A stretch of DNA of 64,000 nt from Alopecurus myosuroides (lineage: Eukaryota > Streptophyta > Magnoliopsida > Poales > Poaceae): positions 576,132,610-576,196,609 of the forward strand of contig CM054057.1 of the NCBI GenBank assembly GCA_028641055.1, in the 5' to 3' direction. A program made the position numbers and the translations under genes. Below the pieces are notes generated by a model. It made no database searches. It was given only the letters and a program-made list of their open reading frames with translations, and was not told the origin of the DNA. Every line of letters begins with the position of its first letter. Positions within the stretch are counted from its first letter, which is position 1. Shown piece after piece: positions 55,583-64,000 of this stretch.

Positions 55583-58500
55583 TGTAACATCCCAAGTCTG
55601 AAAAATAGCCATTAGAATGTTTGCTCTCTTTTATTTTATGTTTGGCATCATGGCAGCATGTTCATTGCATTTGTTTTGCTTGTTTTCCTTTGTTTCCTTT
55701 GTTTTCTATTTGAATTTCAAACCAAAATTCAAACCTTTTGTTTCATCCTTGTGATGTTACAATTTCCAAAATGTTATTTCAAATAAAAACAACCAATTGT
55801 TTCCATTAATCTATAAGGTTCAACTATTTAAATTTGTGGCTTCTAATCTTTCACTTATTTAAAATGTTAACTAAAAGGTTATTCAAATCCAATTGCATTG
55901 TACAAACAGCACCCATTTGGAAAATTATGAAAATTACCAAAACAATCTAATCTTTTGTTTCCATTTATTCCATGTTTGATCAACTAATAAAATGGTGGTT
56001 TTATTTCAATTAAACAATTCTAAATTGCATTTCCAAACTCAAATTCAAATCAAATCACCAAACAGCACCCCAATTTGAAATTATAAAAATAACCAAAACA
56101 AAGGTGCTCATTTGTTTCCAATTAGAATCATATGATCACCCTAATTAATTTCTTGTCTTAAATATTTCAATCAATATCCAAATTAACTCAAATTTGAAAC
56201 CTATCCAAACAGCACCAAAAATACAAATGTTTTTGAATTCCAAACTTGGCTTTTGGTTGTGTTTGACCTAAATAGGCTACCCAAATTTTTCTGGAATTTT
56301 TGCAAACCCCAAAAGCATCATTTTCTTCCAATTTCATTTGCTGCAAAAAAAAATAAAACAAAACAAAATGGGAAAAAGAAAACACACCGCGCGCGCAGCA
56401 ACTAGCCTACCCAGCCCAGCCCACTACGCGCAGCGGCCCGCGTACCCCTTCGCCCCCTCCCTTTTCTTCTTCAGCTGTACGGCTGCCCATCCAATGGTGC
56501 CACGGCGGCAACTGTAACGCGCCGACGGCCGCGCGCAGCTCCGCAGGGCTATAAGAGCAGCCTAGGCCTCCCCCGAGCAACCCTAGCTAGCCCTACTCCC
56601 TCCTCCTTCGGGATCGCCGCCAATTCCTCTCCCTCACGGCCTTTCCCCTCTCTGAACTCGCCCCCGAAAAACCCACCTCTGAACCCTCCGGCGATCGCCG
56701 TCTCCGGTGCCTCGCGGTGTATTCTGCTCGCGGGAATCGAGTCTCCGTCTTCTGCTCGTCCATATCGACCACTGCACGACGCCATCGAGCATCTCCTTCC
56801 ACGCCGCCATCCACGTCTCTGTCCGCGGCGTCCACCTCACCGGCGCTCCGATTACTGAATCCGAGGTGAACACCGTCGCTGCGGCCCTCCTTCCTCCTGG
56901 CTGTCCACGGGAACCGCCCCACCGTACCTTCCTCGAGCTGGTGGACTCTTTCATGGAGCTCGATGTGGCTTGGATCGACGACGCCGTCCTCGCCGCTGCC
57001 GGCGACGACCACCTCCACACCGAGCCGCTGCATCGCCTGCAAACGGAGGTGATCGCCGTGCCTCCCTGTCCTCTCTCTGCACCTCCCCGCATCCGCAGCA
57101 CGCACACCACCCCCACATCAGCACGCACACGTACTGCATCGAGCACAACGACGAGATCGCCGCCGTTGAGCCACCGTGCGCCTCTGTCAATGTTCAGAAG
57201 CAATCTTCGTCAGTTAAAATTTCAGAACTAACTGAACTTACCTTGGCCGCGTCAGTTACTGACAGAAACTTTCGTTTACCGCACTGGTTGCACGCAGCGC
57301 GCGCACGGGGCAGGTCCAAGGTTCGATCCCTTGGTCGCGCGTTTAACCCCAATTTTTGCACCAAGTGCTGACAGGGAGGGCCCCCTGTCAGCCACACACT
57401 TGCCACGCAAGCACGCGCAGGCCCAGGGCCCCCCTGGCAGTGCCCTGGGTACGTTTCTGCGCGGTATAAAACGTTTTTCCAGTTTTCTGTTTTAAAAACC
57501 AGTCCCTCAAAAAATTGCAGATTGGTCCCTGGACACAAAATGCCAATAACTTTAGTTTTATAATTCCAAATAATGAAAATAAAATATGTGCACTGGTCCA
57601 AATTTAATTCTCTATCTAATGGTACCAATTGTTTCCTGTTTTGAAATTTCCAAATGCAATTCAAATTTGAATTCAAATAATTCAATTGCAATTTGATAAA
57701 ATCAATAACTAATTCATTCTTAATCCAATAAATGCAAATAAAATATGTTTTCCATGCTATTTCAAATAACCTTTTCAAATATAAATTTTGTTTCATGTTT
57801 GAATATTTAAATTGCCTAAATAATTTAAACCTTGTTTAAATCATTTAAATTTGATAAAATCATATCTTGCTCAAATTAAATCATTTTTGAACATGCAAAA
57901 TATGTTTTCAAACCATCAAAGTATCAACTTTTCAAATGTGAGTTTGAATTTATGTTTTGAACAAATAAAAATTCAAATAAAATTCACACTTGTTTTAAAT
58001 TCATTTAAAACTTGTTTAATATTGTTTAAGTCATAATAAATTCATCCTAACTCCTATTTCAATATTTGAAACATGTAATCCAATTAAAATTTGGTATTCT
58101 TTTCAAATATGAATTTTGTTACTTGTTTTGAACCTTTTAAGTTGATGAAAACAACAATTGTTTGTGTGACATCTTTAAGTAACCAAACTTTCCAAACTTG
58201 TTAAAATCCTTTACCACTTGCATCTCTTGTTGTTATCATCATGCATGCATCATGCTAAGCAAACTTCGCATGATAATAACTTGTAGATCATTTGTTTCCA
58301 CTTAATTCATGGACTCTTGCCATATGCAATCCAGTTGCATATGGGTCCATTTAAATTGTGTTACCATGTTAGCTAGTTTATTTTGATGCAATCATTAACT
58401 TGACATGCATCATCCCATGTTTGTGCACTATGCCATGTTATTGATTGTTTATCTTTCTGCATTGTTTGTTTGCTTCTTCTCGGATACACGACGACGTTGA

Positions 58501-60324
58501 GACCGACGATACTTACGACACCCCTTCTAAGGAGTTAGCTCAGTACCAGGCTACTGGGTTTGCAGGCAAGTTATCACTCACATGAACCATCGTGTTCCTT
58601 TCAACATTGGTTACCGATACTTTCCGTTGTCTATTTCTGCTAGCCTTAGTAGTAGTTGTTTCTGTTACGAACCTATCACATGTATCCTTTAACCCTGATA
58701 TTGCCTCACCTCCATACCCATAACCTTTTGCTTGTTGCCCGTGTCTTACTAGCATGCTTAGGGTTGTTTTGCTCGAGTCTGTTACCCGTTACTTTCTGTT
58801 ACTATTTCTATTATGTTTTGGGGGCTCGATGTTAAACAATAAATCATGCTAATGTTATTGTTAAATAATAATTTGATGATAAGGCACCGGCAGGAGGCCC
58901 TGTGTGGTTTTGAGGCCTGCTAGTGTCGACCCTAATAGGAAAAGGGTCTTGTCTACTGATCCATGATGAGCGAGACTAACCGCATGTGGGAAGCGAGTAT
59001 GGGCGCCCCCCTCAATTTGATTCGATTCGCATCTCGTCCAAATCGCCTCATTTAGTTCGTGTTTTCCATTTGCCGCATGCATGTTTTTGCGAGCCCAGGC
59101 CAGGGTGGAACTTTTGTAGTCGGCATATAGGGGACACGTTCTTAGAGTGCTATGAGGGTCCATTTTCTTCTGGGCTCGATTAGCCGTGCGCCCAAGGTTC
59201 TTTGGGCTTGATGCGAAGAAGAGTTGAGTTGTGTAGAGTACCTCGCTTGGTGGGTTTGATTCCCATCTGGCGGGTTATTCTTGCGTGTACGGCCAAATTG
59301 GTGCAACCCTGCAGGGATAAATCTTCTCGAGAAGCCGTGTTTTCCGCGGTTATGGACTACTTGGTGAAAGTACTGGCTAACAAGTACTCAGGACAACTTA
59401 AATCTAATGATTAACAACCTTACACCCAATGATTGACCACTTGACTAGTAATAGGCTTATTGACACAATAATCTGAACCATCATTAATTCAACTGTGTGA
59501 GTTATCCTCGGATTGCTTCTTTGGATAAGGGGCGAGATCCAGGATGGGTTTGTTTGGAGTTAGTTATAGTTGGTTACGACACACGATCTTATCTCCTTTC
59601 TGATAGCCGGAAGTGGTAGTAACTCTGTAGTTGTTTAGAGCAGCCAGTTGCAGCATCCTTTATATCCCCTTTCTTCCGTTGAACCCAAAGCATCTGTGCT
59701 TGGTGTTGACGGGTTACACTTTGGTGAACTGTGAGTCTTGCTTGCCAGTACGTTTATGTACTGACCTCTTTAGGGCTGTGGTTTCCGCAGACGACGTTTC
59801 CGAAGATCTACATGGTGGCTACTACGTGGAGTATGACGAGACTGCTGACGAGTAGATAGCGGACCCGGGCAGGATCCGAGACTTCGTGGATGGGCTCCGT
59901 CTGTTCGTTTCCGGCCTCTTAGGCCTATTTGGTTCTTGTCTGTACTCAGACATGTTGAATGCTTCCGCTGTGATGTAATGATGTATTGTTGGGACATGTG
60001 TCCTCTGAATGATTGTATTTGCTATCTCTGCTCTAATGAGAGCCATTTGCAACTTATTTCAATCTTTTGTGTCGTAGAGATCTGTTGTGATATCACTTGT
60101 TAAACGCCGTTGACGTACCATGTGTGTATGGTTTGAAGTACGTCAATGGAAGTGTCCTGATTTCTATGGGATATTTTACCTCGACGGTGGATAGTAGAGT
60201 TTGGTTGTCGCACATAAGTGCTGGCCTACTCGTAAGAGGATGCGGGAGCAGATAAGCCCCGTAATCCAAGCATCTACTATTCAGTTCGGCCCGATGAGTA
60301 TCCCCTAGAAGTCCGGGTGCGACA
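55583..60324 (+). repeat. 5' LTR (4742 bp) of the Ty3-type element
   Basis: Starts TGTAACATCCCAAGTCTG and ends CCGGGTGCGACA. The first 800 bp are A/T-rich, followed by a GC-rich part (56390-57350) and again AT-rich sequence. ORFs in the GC-rich part recur in the other LTR but show no domain. Confidence 0.93.
56549..56556 (+). promoter_or_regulatory. Putative TATA box in the 5' LTR
   Basis: CTATAAGA follows a GC-rich stretch and precedes a C-rich leader, the setting of a plant core promoter. The same sequence is at 62219-62226 in the other LTR. Confidence 0.4.
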
Positions 60325-60326
60325 AA

Positions 60327-60339
60327 TGGTATCAGAGCC
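60327..60339 (+). other. Primer binding site, initiator tRNA-Met type
   Basis: TGGTATCAGAGCC two bases after the LTR end, complementary to initiator tRNA-Met. Confidence 0.92.
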
Positions 60340-61257
60340 TGTCTGCCTGTAGGATCCCTTTTTATGGTCGCAGTTGAGTCTAGAAACTATTTTGTAGCTA
60401 TATAGGAAAAATGAAACGTGAGAGTAGGAATTCTGTTCTTTTTCTTCTTTCCCCACCCACCCTCCCTTTTCTGGTAAGGAAGTGCAACGTTGTTTTCCCT
60501 TCTCATCTAAACTTTCAAGTTAGGATTTCGCGTATCCTGGTTTCTCTAGGATGGTTATATCTACTAGACCATAGGAATGGAGGTGGTTGTGACATGATTT
60601 ATCATGTTGCCTACTCACGATTGAGAACGGAGGCGTGTAAGCCCCGGAAGCAGATCCTCTATTCCTTAAGAAGTAGATATTGATCCTTTAGAAGCCCGGA
60701 TGGGTTTTCCGTAGTACCTCAGGAGTTGTTGGTCTCGTTTTCCCGATGTTGCTTCGATATCCTGTTCTTCTCAACATCCTTTTCGTCCGTTGAAATCTTG
60801 TTGTTGTTTTCCACTTCAATTCTTCTACCGGCGTCTAATCAAAACTTCCCAAATATAAAGTCTATCTGGCCAGAAAGGTTGTTGTTGTTGTTGTTGTTGA
60901 TTCCAGGCTATGAGAGCTGGCATTCCTATCACCTGGGGTTGTTTCGAGGAAGCATTCCTGAATTACCACATTCCAGATAGTCTATTCTCCAAATGAATCA
61001 AGTTCCATCCAGCTATACACCCTCCATACAAAACCTCTCCCTTTACTTGAAAATGTTCCGGTGTTTTCCAAATTCCCTGACATCTTTCCAGAAGAGTTGG
61101 CAGGAATTCCTATCGTTTTGAACTTCCAGAAAAACTATCCAAGGTGCACGATGTGTTTCACGTGTCACAGCTCAAGAGGATCTTCGTAAGAAGTATCCGG
61201 ACCTTTTCTTTTCTCAGTAGGAATCTCGGGGCGCGATTCCTTCAAGGGGGGGCGTTT
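60340..61257 (+). pseudogene. Collapsed gag-pol remnant of the Ty3-type element
   Basis: Near 60925-60995 a frame encodes ITWGCFEEAFLNYHIPDSL, like the gag motif around TW-x2-F-x2-AF. Near 61050-61110 VFSKFPDIFPEELAGIP matches the protease-RT linker. Near 61137-61175 KVHDVFHVSQLK matches the integrase C-terminus before the chromodomain region. They lie within 250 bp although they are normally kilobases apart, so most of gag, protease, RT and integrase has been deleted. The first 580 bp show nothing recognisable apart from a (TTG)n run near 60880-60900. Confidence 0.75.
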
Positions 61258-64000
61258 TGTAACATCCCAAGTCTGAAAAATAGCCATTAGAATGTTTGCT
61301 CTCTGTTATTTTATGTTTGGCATCATGTTCATTGCATTTGTTTTGCTTGTTTTCCTTTGTTTCCTTTTTTTTCTATTTGAATTTCAAACCAAAATTCAAA
61401 CCTTTTGTTTCATCCTTGTGATGTTACAATTTCCAAAATGTTATTTCAAATAAAAACAACCAATTGTTTCCATTAATCTATAAGGTTCAACTATTTAAAT
61501 TTGTGGCTTCTAATCTTTCACTTATTTAAAATATTAACTAAAAGGTTATTCAAATCCAATTGCATTGTACAAACAGCACCCATTTGGAAAATTATGAAAA
61601 TTACCAAAACAATCTAATCTTTTGTTTCCATTTATTCCATGTTTGATCAACTAATAAAATGGTGGTTTTATTTCAATTAAACAATTCTAAATTGCATTTC
61701 CAAACTCAAATTCAAATCAAATCACCAAACAGCACCCCAATTTGAAATTATAAAAATAACCAAAACAAAGGTGCTCATTTGTTTCCAATTAGAATCATAT
61801 GATCACCCTAATTAATTTCTTGTCTTAAATATTTCAATCAATATCCAAATTAACTCAAATTTGAAACCTATCCAAACAGCACCAAAAATACAAATGTTTT
61901 TGAATTCCAAACTTGGTTTTTGGTTGTGTTTGACCTAAATAGGCTACCCAAATTTTTCTGGAATTTTTGCAAACCCCAAAAGCATCATTTTCTTCCAATT
62001 TCATTTGCTGCAAAAAAATAAAATAAAACAAAACAAAAAGGGAAAAAGAAAACACACCGCGCACGCAGCAACTAGCCTACCCAGCCCAGCCCACTACGCG
62101 CAGCGGCCCGCGTACCCCTTCGCCCCCTCCCTTTTCTTCTTCAGCTGTACGGCTGCCCATCCAATGGTGCCACGGCGGCAACTGTAACGCGCCGACGGCC
62201 GCGCGCAGCTCCGCAGGGCTATAAGAGCAGCCTAGGCCTCCCCCGAGCAACCCTAGCTAGCCCTACTCCCTCCTCCTTCAGGATCGCCGCCAATTCCTCT
62301 CCCTCACGGCCTTTCCCCTCTCTGAACTCCGCCCCCGAAAAACCCACCTCTGAACCCCTCCGGCGATCGCCGTCTCCGGTGCCTCGCGGTGTATTCTGCT
62401 CGCGGGAATCGAGTCTCCGTCTTCTGCTCGTCCACATCGACCACTGCACGACGCCATCGAGCATCTCCTTCCACGCCGCCATCCACGTCTCTGTCCGCGG
62501 CGTCCACCTCACCGGCGCTCCGATTACTGAATCCGAGGTGAACACCGTCGCTGCAGCCCTCCTTCCTCCTGGCTGTCCACGGGAACCGCCCCACCGTACC
62601 TTCCTCGAGCTGGTGGACTCTTTCATGGAGCTCGATGTGGCTTGGATCGACGACGCCGTCCTCGCCGCTGCCGGCGACGACCACCTCCACACCGAGCCGC
62701 TACATCGCCTGCAAACGGAGGTGATCGCCGTGCCTCCCTGTCCTCTCTCTGCACCTCCCGCATCCGCAGCGCACACCACCCCCACATCAGCACGCACACG
62801 TACTGCATCGAGCACAACGACGAGATCGCCGCCGTTGAGCCACCGTGCGCCTCTGTCAATGTTCAGAAGCAATCTTCGTCAGTTAAAATTTCAGAACGGG
62901 CTAACTGAACTTACCTTGGCCGCGCGTCAGTTACTGACAGAAACTTTCGTTTACCGCACTGGTTGCACGCAGCGCGCGCACGGGGCAGGTCCAAGGTTCG
63001 ATCCCTTGGTCGCGCGTTTAACCCCAATTTTTGCACCAAGTGCTGACAGGGAGGGCCCCCTGTCAGCCACACACTTTCCACGCAAGCACGCGCAGGCCCA
63101 GGGCCCCCCTGGCAGTGCCCTGGGTACGTTTCTGCGCGGTATAAAACGTTTTTCCAGTTTTCTGTTTTAAAAACCAGTCCCTCAAAAAATTGCAGATTGG
63201 TCCCTGGACACAAAATGCCAATAACTTTAGTTTTATAATTCCAAATAATGAAAATAAAATATGTGCACTGGTCCAAATTTAATTCTCTATCTAATGGTAC
63301 CAATTGTTTCCTGTTTTGAAATTTCCAAATGCAATTCAAATTTGAATTCAAATAATTCAATTGCAATTTGATAAAATCAATAACTAATTCATTCTTAATC
63401 CAATAAATGCAAATAAAATATGTTTTCCATGCTATTTCAAATAACCTTTTCAAATATAAATTTTGTTTCATGGTTTGAATAATTTAAATTGCCTAAATAA
63501 TTTAAACCTTGTTTAAATCATTTAAATTTGATAAAATCATATCTTGCTCAAATTAAATCATTTTTGAACATGCAAAATATGTTTTCAAACCATCAAAGTA
63601 TCAACTTTTCAAATGTGAGTTTGAATTTATGTTTTGAACAAATAAAAATTCAAATAAAATTCACACTTGTTTTAAATTCATTTAAAACTTGTTTAATATT
63701 GTTAAGTCATAATAAATTCATCCTAACTCCTATTTCAATATTTGAAACATGTATTCCAACTAAAATTTGGTATTCTTTTCAAATATGAATTTTGTTATTT
63801 GTTTTGAACCTTTTAAGTTGATGAAAACAACAATTGTTTGTGTGACATCTTTAAGTAACCAAACTTTCCAAACTTGTTAAAATCCTTTACCACTTGCATC
63901 TCTTGTTGTTATTTTGTTGTTATCATCATGCATGCATCATGCTAAGCAAACTTCACATGATAATAACTTGTAGATCATTTGTTTCCACTTAATTCATGGA
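61258..64000 (+). repeat. 3' LTR of the Ty3-type element, truncated by the window
   Basis: The first 2743 bp of the second LTR copy, aligned with 55583 onward with small indels (for example GGCAGCATGTTC against GTTC after GGCATCAT). Target duplication cannot be checked. Confidence 0.93.

Larger units (their letters stand above)
55583..64000 (+). mobile_element. Ty3-type retrotransposon with 4.7-kb LTRs and a 933-bp interior, cut by the window end
   Basis: Left LTR 55583-60324, primer site at 60327, interior 60325-61257, polypurine tract (AAGGGGGGGCG) and right LTR from 61258. The interior keeps three short coding remnants from distant parts of a Ty3 polyprotein, so most of gag-pol is gone. 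The LTRs are very similar, differing by a few small indels and substitutions, which points to a recent insertion. Confidence 0.9.

Noticed and set aside
57241..57350. True tRNA gene in the LTR
   Set aside because: Only the T-arm is convincing; acceptor stem, D-arm and anticodon arm could not be built.
62379..63170. 263-codon ORF in the right LTR as a gene
   Set aside because: The left LTR copy has stops and shifts in the same place (57231), and no domain is recognisable.

Overview
The window looks like nuclear DNA from a grass of the wheat/barley tribe (Triticeae). The grounds are deeply nested LTR retrotransposons with tRNA-Asp and initiator-Met type primer sites, Stowaway-type miniature elements with CTCCCTCCG ends, a CACTA transposon with TNP2, mini-Helitron ends, and plant introns. 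Species and chromosome cannot be told from the sequence. No rRNA, CRISPR array or bacterial operon was seen.

Only two stretches look like ordinary host genes. At 255-3611 (+) lies an eleven-exon copy of LCB1, a subunit of serine palmitoyltransferase. It is broken by a one-base deletion in exon 10, has lost its normal exon-3 acceptor, and carries one DNA element in each of two introns. At 36280-36546 (+) an intact 88-codon reading frame encodes a small zinc-ribbon-like protein; it is the only undamaged gene-like ORF I trust.

Between them is a four-level nest. A DNA transposon with ends at 4006 and 27957 was hit by an Athila-like element now reduced to a solo LTR (4751-6348), and by a second Athila-like element (6807-27391, minus). 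The second encodes only gag and protease. Inside it sits a 12.4-kb Copia element of Sirevirus type (9709-22139, plus, TSD AAGAT) with a post-pol ORF, repeated polypurine tracts and a GC-rich block shared between its LTRs and its interior. Downstream come a Stowaway MITE, an hAT MITE and a 7.0-kb Copia element (28794-35811, minus, TSD TAAAC) inserted about 470 bp upstream of the zinc-ribbon gene.

After that gene come a 16-unit, ~111-bp tandem array (37100-38829) and an unclassified stretch. Next is a truncated minus-strand Athila-like element (about 39960-51931) whose 5' LTR is split by a 9.4-kb CACTA transposon (41898-51283, TSD ATG) with decayed TNP2 and second-ORF genes. The right side holds unclassified sequence, a Helitron 3' end, one end of another CACTA-like element, and from 55583 a Ty3-type element with 4.7-kb LTRs around only 933 bp of interior; it runs off the window.

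Most of the coding content is selfish-element remains with stops and frameshifts. No new gene system is evident. The least ordinary signals are the Sirevirus post-pol ORF with its own leader and probable intron, the gag-protease-only Athila-like element, and the CACTA subterminal motif cluster found in front of its second gene.
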